Positions 34,120 to 42,795 are shown, counted from the stretch's first letter. The stretch is DNA of 64,000 bases from DSWT01 sp049975385 (GCA_049975385.1 JBNGDO010000004.1:1-64000); one strand, 5' to 3'. The notes: generated from the letters alone by a model not told the origin. Numbers and translations are program-made.

Positions 34120-34178
34120 ACCACGAATCTTCACAAATCGAAATCAAAATTCGTGTAAATTCGTGAAGATTCGTGGTT
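34120..34178. repeat. Foldback repeat, family A
   Basis: ACCACGAATCTTCACAAAT (34120-34138) is matched by ATTCGTGAAGATTCGTGGT (34159-34177), a nearly perfect 19-bp inverted repeat. It lies directly upstream of the ribosome site of the acetyltransferase gene. Confidence 0.85.
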
Positions 34179-34196
34179 TATTTCATTGGAGCACAT

Positions 34197-34637
34197 ATGC
34201 ATAAAATCAACATTGTCGAACGCGAGATGACGCCCGATGAATTCACGCGGATGAACGCAGGATTTGATGAAAACACGCTTGACAACGGCGTCGTCATTCA
34301 AAGCTCGGAGCGCATGGGATTCGTGGCACTGGATGGCGGCGCTTTTGCCGGCTGCGTCTCCGGGCTGGCGTACAAGAACGGCGACGCCTACAACGGTTGG
34401 TTCTACCTGACGGATATGTTTGTCGAGAAAGCCTACCGGGGGCGAGGGCTGGGAGCCAAGTTGCTCAAAGCCCTCGAAGACAAAGTCCGGGCCTGCGGCA
34501 TCGACAAAATCTGGACGTGGACCGCGGGCTACGAAGGGCTGGGTTTCTACAAAAAGCAAGGCTACACCGTCTTCGCCGAATTGGAGAACTGGTATTCAAC
34601 CGGTCACAGTCGCGTAGGAATGAGAAAGCGGTTATAA
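34197..34637 (+). CDS. GNAT-family N-acetyltransferase
   Basis: The start at 34197 follows TTGGAG. The 146-residue protein has the GNAT core: the beta-4 strand WFYLTDMFVEKAYRGRGLGAKLLKAL with the acetyl-CoA pyrophosphate loop (RGRGLG) and the C-terminal GFYKKQGYTVF. It acetylates an unknown amine substrate. It appears to be a single-gene unit between two repeats. Confidence 0.88.
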   Translation: MHKINIVEREMTPDEFTRMNAGFDENTLDNGVVIQSSERMGFVALDGGAFAGCVSGLAYKNGDAYNGWFYLTDMFVEKAYRGRGLGAKLLKALEDKVRACGIDKIWTWTAGYEGLGFYKKQGYTVFAELENWYSTGHSRVGMRKRL

Positions 34638-34661
34638 TAACGACAAGACTCAGTACGAGCC

Positions 34662-34757
34662 AGACTACAAAAGTCTCACAAGGCGCTTGCTTGAGCCAGT
34701 ATGTACGCTAAACACCCGATCTACAAAGCGCGGTACGTGCTGAGACTTTTGTAGTCT
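34662..34757. repeat. 96-bp inverted repeat with 17-bp perfect arms
   Basis: AGACTACAAAAGTCTCA (34662-34678) and its exact reverse complement (34741-34757) enclose 62 bases. A short T-run (CCGTTTTTC) follows, so it may end the acetyltransferase transcript. The inner part also contains short self-complementary pieces. Confidence 0.7.
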
Positions 34758-34812
34758 TCCCGTTTTTCGATCTACTGAGATGATAAACCATCCGACTATC
34801 GTGAGGGACAAC

Positions 34813-35631
34813 ATGCAAATCATTGGCGAAAAGATCAACGGCACCCGCAAACGAGTAGGCCAAGCGATTGCCGAAAGAGATACGAACTACATCCAGAACC
34901 TGGCGCGCCGTCAGGCTGAAGCCGGATCGACCTGGCTCGACGTGAACGCCGGCACGCATCCCGACCGGGAGCCAGACGACCTGGTATGGCTGGTCGAGAC
35001 GGTGCAGGCCGTCGTCGATACCCCGCTGTCGCTCGATAGCACCAACCCCCAGGCGTTGGCGGCGGCGCTCAAAGCCGTCAACCGCACGCCCATGATCAAC
35101 TCGATCAGCGGCGAGTCGCAACGATTGGCCGAAGTACTCCCGCTGGTGGCCGAACACGGCTGCCCGGTCATCGCCCTGGCCATGGACGACAAGGGCATTC
35201 CAGAAAGCAGCGCCGAGCGCGTAGAGGTCATCCACCGGGTGATAGCGGCTACCCGCGCAGCCGACATCGCCGACGCGCGCGTGTACGTCGACGCGTTGGC
35301 GATGACCCTCAGCACAAATACGCAAAGCGTCGTGATCTTCTGCGATACCGTCCAGGCAGTACGCCATGCCTATCCGGACGTCCATTTTACGGCCGGGCTA
35401 AGCAACATTTCCTACGGTCTGCCGGCCCGTTCCTACATCAACCGGGCTTTTCTGACCCTGGCCCTGGCTGCGGGTCTGGATTGTGCGATTCTCGATCCCC
35501 TGGATCAGGAATTGCGCGCCACATTGCTGGCCGCTGAACTGGCGCTGGGCCGCGACGAATACTGTTTGCGCTACGTGCGGGCCTACCGTGCCGGAGCGTT
35601 TAATAAACCTGGTGATCAAGATAGATGTTAA
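34813..35631 (+). CDS. Pterin-binding methyltetrahydrofolate:corrinoid methyltransferase-like protein
   Basis: The ATG at 34813 after GAGGG was preferred to 34780 because family members begin with IIGEKINGT. The 272-residue TIM barrel shows WLDVNAGTHPDREPDDLVWL, PLSLDSTNPQALAAAL and PMINSISGES, as in AcsE/MtrH/MetH pterin domains. It should transfer a methyl group between tetrahydrofolate and a corrinoid protein. No corrinoid protein or CODH/ACS gene is nearby, so its partner is unknown. Confidence 0.82.
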   Translation: MQIIGEKINGTRKRVGQAIAERDTNYIQNLARRQAEAGSTWLDVNAGTHPDREPDDLVWLVETVQAVVDTPLSLDSTNPQALAAALKAVNRTPMINSISGESQRLAEVLPLVAEHGCPVIALAMDDKGIPESSAERVEVIHRVIAATRAADIADARVYVDALAMTLSTNTQSVVIFCDTVQAVRHAYPDVHFTAGLSNISYGLPARSYINRAFLTLALAAGLDCAILDPLDQELRATLLAAELALGRDEYCLRYVRAYRAGAFNKPGDQDRC

Positions 35632-35677
35632 AGCTCCACACTATTTTCTCAGAATTTACGCTATCACGTGTTGACCC

Positions 35678-37279
35678 ATGAAAATCGCCCTAGCCCAAAT
35701 CAACACCACCGTTGCTGATCTACCCGGCAACGTCGAACGCTGCCTGGAGGCCATCGAAACGGCGCGCCGCCTGGAAGCCGACCTCGTCGTGCTGCCGGAG
35801 ATGGCAATTCCCGGCTACCCACCCCGCGACATCCTCTGCGACGCCAGCTTCACCGACGCCGTCTTCGAAGCTAACCGCGATCTGGCGCGCCGAGCGGCCG
35901 ATGGCCCGCCCGTCATCGCCGGCACGGTGACGCCCAGCGGACATCATCCGCCGCACCATCCGGGGCTGTACAACGCGGCGGTGCTCCTGCGCGGCGGCGA
36001 CGTGCAACTGGTCGCTACCAAACGCCTGCTGCCCACCTACGACGTCTACTTCGAGGCGCGCTGGTTCCTGCCGGGGCCTCCGTCTTCGCCTGTGACTATC
36101 GCCGGGCGACGTTTGGGCGTCCTCATCTGCGAAGACCTCTGGGACGAGGGTTACGACATCCACCCGCCCGCCGACCTGCTGGCCGCCGGAGCAGAACTCC
36201 TCATCGGCATTTCCGCCTCGCCCTTCCGGCGGGGGACGTTCGCACAGCGGCTCGCCGTGATGCGCCGCCCGCACTGCCCACTGATCTACGTGAATCTGGT
36301 CGGTGCCAACGACGAGTTGATTTTCGACGGCCGTAGCCTCGCCCTCGACGCCGCCGGCAATCTCCTGGCCCAACTCCCCGCCTTCGAGGAGGCCATCCAG
36401 GTTGTGGATATAGAAGCGAGAAGCAAGAAGCAAGAGACAGGAGAAAAGAATCCTGCATCCTGCATCCTGCATCTTGCCTCCTGCATCTTGCCTCCTGCCT
36501 CCTACATCCCGCACCCCGAAGAAGAAGTCTTCCACGCGCTCGTCCTCGGTGTGCGCGACTTCGCTCGCAAGAACGGCATCCCGCGCGCGTTCCTGGGGCT
36601 TTCCGGCGGGGTGGACTCCGCCGTCGTCGCCGTGATCGCTGCCGAGGCGCTGGGGCCGGAAAACGTCACCGCCGTCGCCATCCCCTCGCGCTTCAGCGAC
36701 CCACGCTCCACATCGAGCGCGCGCGAACTGGCGAAGGCGCTCGGCATCGGTTTCGAAGTGGTGGACCTGGAACCGCTCCACGTCGCCGCAGAGCAGGCGC
36801 TTGGCGACCTGCTGGCAAGCGGCACGGAAGCGGAGAATGTCCAACCGCGCTTGCGTACGCTGGTGCTGATGGCCTACGTCAACCGTCACGGCGGGATGCT
36901 TCTCAATGCCAGTAACAAGACCGAATTGGCAGTGGGCTACAGCACGCTCTACGGCGACACGGCGGGCACGCTCTGCCCCATCGCCGACCTCACCAAGCCT
37001 GAAATCTACGCGCTGGCGCAGTGGATTCAGGAGACGAAAGGCGACATCATCCCGCGCTTTATCATAGAGCGCCCTCCTTCCGCCGAACTCAAACCAGATC
37101 AGGTGGACCCCTTCGATTATCCGAAAATTTCACCCGTACTCGAACAACTCATCCAGGAGAACCGCAGCAACACCGCCATCCGCCGCGCCGAACACAAACG
37201 CTGGCACATGGGCGTCGTGCTCAAGGTCAGTGAAAAGGCATTCGGCACGGGGCGCATGATCCCCATCACACGTAAGTAA
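35678..37279 (+). CDS. nadE: Glutamine-dependent NAD+ synthetase with a repeat-derived linker insertion
   Basis: The protein has 533 residues. The N-terminal nitrilase-type glutaminase has the Glu-Lys-Cys triad in VVLPEMAIPGYP, TKRLLPTYDVYFE and GVLICEDLWDE. The C-terminal synthetase has the pyrophosphatase loop GLSGGVDSAVVAV and NASNKTELAVGY. Between the two domains, residues about 246-281 are encoded by tandem CCTGCATCCTGCAT-type DNA (36415-36520) with no counterpart expected in the family. Makes NAD from deamido-NAD, ATP and glutamine. Confidence 0.92.
   Translation: MKIALAQINTTVADLPGNVERCLEAIETARRLEADLVVLPEMAIPGYPPRDILCDASFTDAVFEANRDLARRAADGPPVIAGTVTPSGHHPPHHPGLYNAAVLLRGGDVQLVATKRLLPTYDVYFEARWFLPGPPSSPVTIAGRRLGVLICEDLWDEGYDIHPPADLLAAGAELLIGISASPFRRGTFAQRLAVMRRPHCPLIYVNLVGANDELIFDGRSLALDAAGNLLAQLPAFEEAIQVVDIEARSKKQETGEKNPASCILHLASCILPPASYIPHPEEEVFHALVLGVRDFARKNGIPRAFLGLSGGVDSAVVAVIAAEALGPENVTAVAIPSRFSDPRSTSSARELAKALGIGFEVVDLEPLHVAAEQALGDLLASGTEAENVQPRLRTLVLMAYVNRHGGMLLNASNKTELAVGYSTLYGDTAGTLCPIADLTKPEIYALAQWIQETKGDIIPRFIIERPPSAELKPDQVDPFDYPKISPVLEQLIQENRSNTAIRRAEHKRWHMGVVLKVSEKAFGTGRMIPITRK
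36415..36520. repeat. In-CDS repeat (GCAAGAAGCAAGA / CCTGCATCCTGCAT)
   Basis: Tandem GAAGCAAGAAGCAAGAGACA units followed by ATCCTGCATCCTGCATCTTG units lie in frame inside nadE, exactly at the junction of the glutaminase and synthetase domains. Two-part tandem structure is the same as in intergenic families of this window. Confidence 0.75.
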
Positions 37280-37339
37280 CCCCCTGTCACATTCCACGCT
37301 GCTGCGTCATGTAGTCACAGTGTATGTGATGAGTCAAGA

Positions 37340-37443
37340 GAGATGAGAGATGAGTAATGAGAAATGAGTAATGAGTAAAACTTGATGCAGCTCTCGCAAC
37401 TCCTTACTCTTCACTCTTTACTCTTTACTCTTTACTCTCAACC
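37340..37443. repeat. Foldback repeat, family D (GAGTAATGAGTAA / TTACTCTTTACTC)
   Basis: The left arm consists of AGATGAGTAATGAGAAATGA units and the right arm of CTTTACTCTTTACTCTTTAC units, reverse complements of each other with about a 25-base centre. It ends about 12 bases before the AAAGGAG of the nitroreductase gene. Confidence 0.8.
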
Positions 37444-37464
37444 CATTTCCCAAAGGAGAATCCT

Positions 37465-38040
37465 ATGCAAACCCTAGAAGCTATTGCACAACGTCGTAGT
37501 ATTCGTAAATTCAAGGACGATGCCGTCACCGACGAGCAGATTCGCGCGCTCTTATACGCCGCCACGCTCGCCCCTTCGGGCAAAAACGGCCAGCCGTGGC
37601 GCTTCGTCGTGGTGCGCGGCGAAAAGCGCGCCGAGATGATCGCCACGATGCGCGCGGGTATGGAAGCCGCGAAAGCGCAGGGGCGCGACCTGGGCAGCAG
37701 TCCGTGGTCGGTGCAAATCATGGAGAAAGCGCCCGTGACGATCTTCATCTTCAACGAGGGGCTGGAAGCCGCCGACCGGCCCTACAGTATCTACGACATC
37801 ATCGGCAACTCAGTGGACGTGCAGTCCATCGGCGCGGCGATTCAGAACCTGCTGCTCGCCGCCACCGATATGGGCCTGGGTACGCTCTGGATCTGCGACG
37901 TGTTCTACGCCTACGTCGAATTGTGCGCCTGGCTCGGCGAGACGCACCAACTGGTCGCCGCCGTCGCCGTGGGCTATCCCGACGAAGAACCAAACGCGCG
38001 CCCGCGCAAAGCGGTGGAAGAAGTCGTCCGCTGGCTATGA
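37465..38040 (+). CDS. Nitroreductase-family protein
   Basis: This 191-residue FMN-binding protein has RRSIRKFKDDAVTDEQIRAL at the N-terminus, the LAPSGKNGQPWRFVVV FMN-contact block and the C-terminal GYPDEEPNARPRK motif. It reduces nitro or quinone-type compounds or performs another flavin-dependent reduction with NAD(P)H. A strong AAAGGAG precedes the start. Confidence 0.9.
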   Translation: MQTLEAIAQRRSIRKFKDDAVTDEQIRALLYAATLAPSGKNGQPWRFVVVRGEKRAEMIATMRAGMEAAKAQGRDLGSSPWSVQIMEKAPVTIFIFNEGLEAADRPYSIYDIIGNSVDVQSIGAAIQNLLLAATDMGLGTLWICDVFYAYVELCAWLGETHQLVAAVAVGYPDEEPNARPRKAVEEVVRWL

Positions 38041-38050
38041 GAAAGATTCT

Positions 38051-38082
38051 CACCACGAATCTTCACGAATTCTCACGAACAA
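38051..38082. repeat. Half copy of family A repeat
   Basis: ACCACGAATCTTCACGAATT followed by CTCACGAAC lies 10 bases after the nitroreductase stop codon. Only the left arm is present. Confidence 0.6.
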
Positions 38083-38109
38083 CACGATTTCACGCTGCTA
38101 TCAGAATGG

Positions 38110-38146
38110 GCGGCTGAAATTGGCAGACCAATTTCAGCCGCTTTTT
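38110..38146 (+). terminator. Intrinsic terminator after the nitroreductase gene
   Basis: A perfect 14-bp stem (GCGGCTGAAATTGG / CCAATTTCAGCCGC) with a CAGA loop is followed by TTTTT. It lies 70 bases past the nitroreductase stop. Confidence 0.88.
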
Positions 38147-38233
38147 CTTACACCCGCGCCTTTAGGCGCACAATATCGTACCCCTAGAGGATTTCATCAT
38201 AGGAAAAATCGACGCTTACTGCTGGATGCGGAA

Positions 38234-38285
38234 TGGGTAGACGGGGATTTTCCTCCTGTCTGCCGTCTACCGACTACTGTCTACT
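38234..38285. repeat. Foldback repeat, family E (GGTAGACGG / CCGTCTAC)
   Basis: GGGTAGACGGGGAT pairs imperfectly with GTCTGCCGTCTACCGACTAC. It precedes the AAGGAAAA ribosome site of the phosphotransferase gene; a second copy sits on that gene's stop codon at 39251. Confidence 0.65.
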
Positions 38286-38301
38286 TCCACAAGGAAAAAC
38301 A

Positions 38302-39255
38302 ATGCAAGTAAACGAAGGAATTTTGCGAGAAGGGGCGGCGCTGTTTGGCGCGGAGGCTGCGACGCTGCACTCTCTGGGCGGGATGGACGGCGCGGTCTAC
38401 GCCTACACACAAGGTGACAAAGACTACATCCTCAAGTTCGTACCCACGGCAGAGGATGACCTGCCGCTCATCGTCGAAAAGTGGGACTTCGTCAACTATT
38501 TGGCCGAACATGGCGTGCCCGTCTCGCGTCCGGTGCTCTCGCTGAACGAGCAGTTGGTCGAGCGGGCGCAGGACGGCACGCAGGTGTACGCCGTCTTCCA
38601 GGCCGAAAAAGCGCCCGGGAAGCACGTGGATGGACGCCATATCGCCGAATACGACACCGGTCTCTTCCGCGAATGGGGCCGCACGATGGGCAAAATGCAC
38701 GCGCTCACGCAGGGGTACACCGGCGGGGGGCACATCGGCGACTGGCGTGGCGAAGTCCACTTTATGACCAACTGGTACCCCGACGAGGACGTGCGCGCGC
38801 ACTGGCGCGCGATGGAAGCCTATCTCGATACGCTGCCGCAGCTCCGCGACGCCTACGGCCTCATCCACAACGACCTGCACCCGCACAACTTCCTGGTGGA
38901 CAACGGGCGCATCACCGTCATCGACTTCGACGTGTGCAATCATCACTGGTTTGCGACGGACATCGGCATCGCGCTGTTTCACGCTGCGTGGATGGGCTAC
39001 GGCGGCGACAAAGACCCGAACGCGTTCCTACCCGGCTTCTACGCGCGATTTATGGAGGGCTACAACGAGGAGAATACGCTGGACAGCTTCTGGCTCCAAC
39101 AGTTGGTACACTTTGTAGATTACCGGCGGCTGCTGATGTTTTCCGTCTTCTCCAACGAGTGGCCTGAACCGCGCCAGCCGTGGCAGCAAGACAACCTCGA
39201 TCACTGGCGGCGGGGCATCCTGGCTGGCAAACCGGTCGTAGAAACGTTGCGGTAG
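38302..39255 (+). CDS. Aminoglycoside phosphotransferase / homoserine-kinase-like fold protein
   Basis: The start at 38302 follows AAGGAAAA. The 317-residue protein has DYILKFVP with the ATP-binding lysine, the Brenner motif LIHNDLHPHNFLVDNG with the catalytic Asp, and VIDFDVCN with the metal-binding Asp. It phosphorylates an unknown small molecule; resistance is not implied. Its TAG stop lies in the first unit of a GGTAGAC repeat that also ends the convergent NUDIX gene. Confidence 0.82.
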   Translation: MQVNEGILREGAALFGAEAATLHSLGGMDGAVYAYTQGDKDYILKFVPTAEDDLPLIVEKWDFVNYLAEHGVPVSRPVLSLNEQLVERAQDGTQVYAVFQAEKAPGKHVDGRHIAEYDTGLFREWGRTMGKMHALTQGYTGGGHIGDWRGEVHFMTNWYPDEDVRAHWRAMEAYLDTLPQLRDAYGLIHNDLHPHNFLVDNGRITVIDFDVCNHHWFATDIGIALFHAAWMGYGGDKDPNAFLPGFYARFMEGYNEENTLDSFWLQQLVHFVDYRRLLMFSVFSNEWPEPRQPWQQDNLDHWRRGILAGKPVVETLR

Positions 39256-39324
39256 ACGGTAGACGGTAGACGGTAGACAGGGCTTGCTCTTGAAAACCCG
39301 CCTGCTGTCTACCGTCTACTACCC
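39251..39324. repeat. Foldback repeat, family E, supplying both convergent stop codons
   Basis: Four tandem GGTAGAC units (39251-39278) are mirrored by GTCTACCGTCTACTACCC at 39307-39324. The TAG at 39253-39255 ends the phosphotransferase gene on the plus strand. The complementary TAG at 39321-39319 ends the NUDIX gene on the minus strand. Confidence 0.85.
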
Positions 39325-39966
39325 ATCGAAAAACGCTTTCCCCTCGCCGTGCCAGACGCGGAAGGCGTGCGGGATGCGCGTCGTGTGGCCGGGATCGAGA
39401 TCGCCGGGCAGCGCGTCCTCGGCGAACCAGGCGGCGCCCAAGGTTTCGTGCGCGTAGGGCGGCGTCTTCGCTGCGTGACCGTCCACCGGGCGGCAGAGGA
39501 AAACGAACTGGTAGAGGTGATAGCGACTGACTGTGCCACAGAACCGCGAGTCGAACACGCCAACGAGCGCCACCGCCTCGGCGCGCACACCGCTCTCCTC
39601 GAATGCCTCGCGCACCACGCCCTCCGCGGGCGTCTCGCCCACTTCCAGCGCGCCGCCCGGCATCGCCCACAGGCCATTGTCGGCACGCCGGATCAGCAGG
39701 ATGCGCCCCTCATCGTCGATCACCGCGGCGTCGCCCACCGCGATGGGCGTAGGTCGCGAAAAGATAGGGACGCGCAGTGGCTCCATCTCTGCCAAAGGTG
39801 TGTCCGTCGCCAGTGCGTGCATCTCCATCGCGATGTCCTGCACGACCTTGAAATGCTCCCGGTCGTAGATATTCTTAGAAAAGTGCAAGCCCAGTGCCGA
39901 AACGTCGCGCAGTTTCTCGGCCCAAAGCGCGAGTTGCTGTGCGATATTCCGAGATTGACTATCCAC
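39319..39966 (-). CDS. NUDIX hydrolase with N-terminal NUDIX-N helical domain
   Basis: The protein has 215 residues. The N-terminal part (LALWAEKLRDVSALGLHFSKNIYDREHFKV) matches the helical NUDIX_N region found in ADP-ribose-type pyrophosphatases. The Nudix box is complete: GALEVGETPAEGVVREAFEE followed by SGV. It hydrolyses a nucleoside diphosphate-linked compound. The ATG follows GAGGAT-type text, and the stop codon is in a repeat arm. Confidence 0.9.
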   Translation of the reverse strand: MDSQSRNIAQQLALWAEKLRDVSALGLHFSKNIYDREHFKVVQDIAMEMHALATDTPLAEMEPLRVPIFSRPTPIAVGDAAVIDDEGRILLIRRADNGLWAMPGGALEVGETPAEGVVREAFEESGVRAEAVALVGVFDSRFCGTVSRYHLYQFVFLCRPVDGHAAKTPPYAHETLGAAWFAEDALPGDLDPGHTTRIPHAFRVWHGEGKAFFDG

Positions 39967-40022
39967 GTATCCTCCTCACGTTAACTCACTGGCCTTTAAC
40001 CGCACGCATTACCTGCTCAAGA

Positions 40023-40049
40023 AAAAATCCCGACAAAATCGGGATTTTT
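40023..40049 (-). terminator. Bidirectional intrinsic terminator
   Basis: AAAAATCCCGA and TCGGGATTTTT form an 11-bp stem with a 5-base loop, giving T-runs on either strand. It lies about 95 bases past the stop of the minus-strand histidine kinase gene. Confidence 0.85.
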
Positions 40050-40144
40050 CGTCTAGAACCCCTAACCCGAATGAACCGGAACCAAAGAACCCTCAATGCC
40101 CGTTTTCTTGCTCATCGTGCAAGGATTTGCGTGGTTAGGCCCTG

Positions 40145-41701
40145 TCAGCAGTTGGCACACGGTAGCACAAGTTCAATGACAATGCCAGGACCATCCTCCC
40201 GGTTGAAGCTGCGGCACGAACCGCCCACACTCCACACGTGCGTCGCCACCATGGAGAGGCCCAATCCCATGCCGGCAACCTGGCCCGTCGCAAATTTGTC
40301 ACCTTGATAGTAAGGCATCCACATGTGGACCAATTGCTCCGGTGAGAGGGTCAGGCCATCATCCCACACTTGAAGCCGTACTTTTTGCACACCAGTTCTG
40401 GCGACGTCTATAGCAATCGTTGGCGTATTACGCGGGTGGAATTTGATAGCGTTTTCCAGGATTTCCCACAAAATTGCTTCGAGGCTCCAACTAGAGAGTT
40501 GCAAGTGAACGTCTTGTACAGCTTCCAGGCCAGAGATGGTTATACCGGACAGCAATAACTCATTGCCGATTCGCCTGATGAGTGCGTCTAGACCCGCGAG
40601 AGAGAATGCCATGTCCGGGGATGCGATGCGCGGCGCACCCAGGTAACGCACAATCTGCTCAACTTCGTTATAAAGATGCTCAGCACCCTCGGCGGCATTC
40701 TGGATAAACAACTGAATGTCGTCCTTTGACATAGTCGCCACCTGTTCCAACAAAAACGTCAAACCGGTATAGATTGGTACAAGGGGCGTGCGCAACTTGT
40801 GGGCAATAACAGCGTGGAAACGGTTTAGTTCTTCTTGCAGTGAAGTTTTCTCGGTGATGTCGGTAAGGCAGATGATACGCCCGGCTTCGTTATCCAGGCC
40901 GGCAGAAATGTCCAGCATCTCCACTTGCAGCCAGAAGGCTTTAGCAACCTGCGTTTCAGGACGCACCAGGTAGAGGGGAACCGGTGCTTTGTTGATGAAC
41001 TTCTTCTTAGGCCAAAACGCCCAGGCCGCCTGCGGCTCACGGTGATACTGTTGCGCGACGAGGTCCGAAAACACAGGCGGCGCGGTTTTATCAATCTCAC
41101 GTCCCAGCCCGAGGTATACCTGCGCCTTGAGATTAGCGTACAGAATCTGTTCCTGGTCGTCGACGATAATGTACCCATCGTTCACACGGCCCAGGAGATA
41201 GCGGAACATCGCCTCTGAGGCGCGCAGAGTCGCCGTGCTCTCGGCTGTTCGCCGGTTGAGGACATCATACGCAGAGCGCAGGGCTGCTTCAGCTTCCCGG
41301 CGGGCAGCAACCTCCTGCTCCACCTGCTGCTGCGCACGCTGAAGCGCCAGATGCATCTCGACACGCGTGATAACCTCGGCGGAGCGGAACGGTTTGGCCA
41401 GATAATCTGCCCCGCCGGCGGCAAAGACCGCACCACGGTCCATGTCGCCATCGACGCTGCCACTAAAAAGGACCGGCATCGTCCACGTCGCCAGCTCTTG
41501 CAAGCGCGTATAGGTGCCAAAAGCAGCCGTATCCAGTATCACCAGTCCTGGTGCCAGGGCAGCAACATTCTCCGGGCTGACTTCGTCTTGGGAGAGAGTA
41601 TAGGGGGTGTATCCGCGCAAGGTCAGAATTTCAGCCAGATTTTGGCGATCGGCTACGCTATCATCGACGATTAAAATAATGTCCGGCTCAGTATTTTCCA
41701 T
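40145..41701 (-). CDS. Response-regulator / PAS / histidine kinase hybrid protein
   Basis: The start at 41701 follows GGAGGAA. The 518-residue protein begins with a receiver domain (ILIVDDS, LVILDTAAFG with the phosphoryl Asp region, DYLAKPF), then a coiled-coil (QRAQQQVEQEVAARREAEAAL), a PAS region (GYIIVDDQEQILYANL) and a histidine kinase core (FHAVIAHKLRTPLVPI, NAIKFHPRN, MGLGLSMVATHV). It has no transmembrane segment, so it receives a phosphoryl group or cytoplasmic signal. HKLRTPL replaces the usual HELRTPL. It is probably monocistronic, with its own promoter. Confidence 0.88.
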   Translation of the reverse strand: MENTEPDIILIVDDSVADRQNLAEILTLRGYTPYTLSQDEVSPENVAALAPGLVILDTAAFGTYTRLQELATWTMPVLFSGSVDGDMDRGAVFAAGGADYLAKPFRSAEVITRVEMHLALQRAQQQVEQEVAARREAEAALRSAYDVLNRRTAESTATLRASEAMFRYLLGRVNDGYIIVDDQEQILYANLKAQVYLGLGREIDKTAPPVFSDLVAQQYHREPQAAWAFWPKKKFINKAPVPLYLVRPETQVAKAFWLQVEMLDISAGLDNEAGRIICLTDITEKTSLQEELNRFHAVIAHKLRTPLVPIYTGLTFLLEQVATMSKDDIQLFIQNAAEGAEHLYNEVEQIVRYLGAPRIASPDMAFSLAGLDALIRRIGNELLLSGITISGLEAVQDVHLQLSSWSLEAILWEILENAIKFHPRNTPTIAIDVARTGVQKVRLQVWDDGLTLSPEQLVHMWMPYYQGDKFATGQVAGMGLGLSMVATHVWSVGGSCRSFNREDGPGIVIELVLPCANC

Positions 41702-41734
41702 ACGCACATTCCTCCGCCTGCGCTCGATACCTTT

Positions 41735-41763
41735 AGTATACTCGCAAATCGGGGCATTCACAA
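41735..41763 (-). promoter_or_regulatory. Promoter of the receiver/kinase hybrid gene
   Basis: On the minus strand TTGTGA (41763-41758) and TATACT (41740-41735) are separated by exactly 17 bases, about 34 bases before the ATG. Confidence 0.6.
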
Positions 41764-41780
41764 GATGCACAACCGCACAT

Positions 41781-42752
41781 TTACCCTTCCCACAGCAACG
41801 CTTGCAATTCCTGGATAGACTCTATCTGCGGCTGGCCCATAGCTTTCAGCGTCAGTGCCAGGATATCAGGTCCAAATTCATGCAGGAAGGTGAAGGCCAT
41901 CGCGCGGGTAAAAAAGGCGTCGTCTAACTTGAGGTGTGGATCATAAGCTGCCAAAAACGCCGCCAACTCCTCATAATCCCGGTCCAGCGCGCCGAACCAC
42001 AAAGCAATCCACTCATAATCGCGCAAGCCCACCAACGCATCGCCAAAATCGATCAAACCCGAGATGTGCCATTTGCCATCGCGCTGCTTCAGGAGGACGT
42101 GATCCTCGGTCAAATCCCCGTTCAGCAATGCCAACGGCCCTGCCTCAGTGCCAGCCAGGGCGGAGACAAGGAATTCTGGGATTTGGGCAACAACTGGCTC
42201 GGGCAGAATCCCGTCCCACAACGCAGCATCGGCGACCTCGACCTGCCGCTGGCGCACAAACTGCTGCCAACTAGCCTGCGTATGCGCCAGAGACCTCAGT
42301 GATGCAACTGGCACACGATGCAGTTCCCGCACGATCTCGCCCAGTTCGGCAGCGATGCGCAGGAGATTGCGGGGCGGGATGCGGTCGCGCACTTCGCGTA
42401 TGGGCACGCCCGGCTTGAAATCGATGATGATGTATGGCCAGGGGATCTGATCTTCAAGAACGCCCTGCGCGATGAGTTGCGGCACGGGCAGGCGCGGGTT
42501 AGCGCCTAAAAGCGCATACAACTCGCGCTCCAGGTCGAAATCCTCCGGGCAGAACGGCGCGTAAATCTTGACGACGTAGGCGTCATCGACGACGAAGACG
42601 GCGTTTGTGCCCGGATATCCGGCCTCTACGTACTGCACCGGCAATTGGTGGCGATGGCAAATCTCGCGCACGACCGCCGTCCACTGCACAGTGTTAGTGA
42701 ACATGCGGCCCCACTCGGCCCAGGTGGTGACAACGGGAAGCAATGGCGGCAT
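41781..42752 (-). CDS. Phosphotransferase-family (APH-like) protein
   Basis: The protein has 323 residues. AYVVKIYAP with the ATP-binding lysine, LALLNGDLTEDHVLL with the catalytic Asp and ISGLIDFGDALVG with the metal-binding Asp mark the aminoglycoside phosphotransferase fold. It differs clearly from the one at 38302. The substrate is unknown. The region just upstream of the ATG is a CCAGTTACCAG-type repeat, so no standard ribosome site is visible. Confidence 0.82.
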   Translation of the reverse strand: MPPLLPVVTTWAEWGRMFTNTVQWTAVVREICHRHQLPVQYVEAGYPGTNAVFVVDDAYVVKIYAPFCPEDFDLERELYALLGANPRLPVPQLIAQGVLEDQIPWPYIIIDFKPGVPIREVRDRIPPRNLLRIAAELGEIVRELHRVPVASLRSLAHTQASWQQFVRQRQVEVADAALWDGILPEPVVAQIPEFLVSALAGTEAGPLALLNGDLTEDHVLLKQRDGKWHISGLIDFGDALVGLRDYEWIALWFGALDRDYEELAAFLAAYDPHLKLDDAFFTRAMAFTFLHEFGPDILALTLKAMGQPQIESIQELQALLWEG

Positions 42753-42795
42753 GGTTGCTGGTAACTGGTATCTGGTTACTCGTTACTGGTGGCTA
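42750..42795. repeat. Tandem repeat, family F (CCAGTTACCAG)
   Basis: Read on the minus strand, units like CCAGTAACGAGTAACCAGAT and ACCAGTTACCAGCAACC form both the last codons of the flavodoxin gene and the leader of the phosphotransferase gene. The flavodoxin C-terminus (QLATSNE) is thus partly repeat-encoded. Confidence 0.65.

Noticed and set aside
39251..39278. CRISPR-like direct repeats
   Set aside because: The units are 7 bp with no spacers, and no cas genes are present in the window.
26815..42752. An antibiotic resistance island
   Set aside because: ANT(6)-, APH- and GNAT-like genes are scattered, divergent and without mobility genes; the folds are common in environmental bacteria with other substrates.
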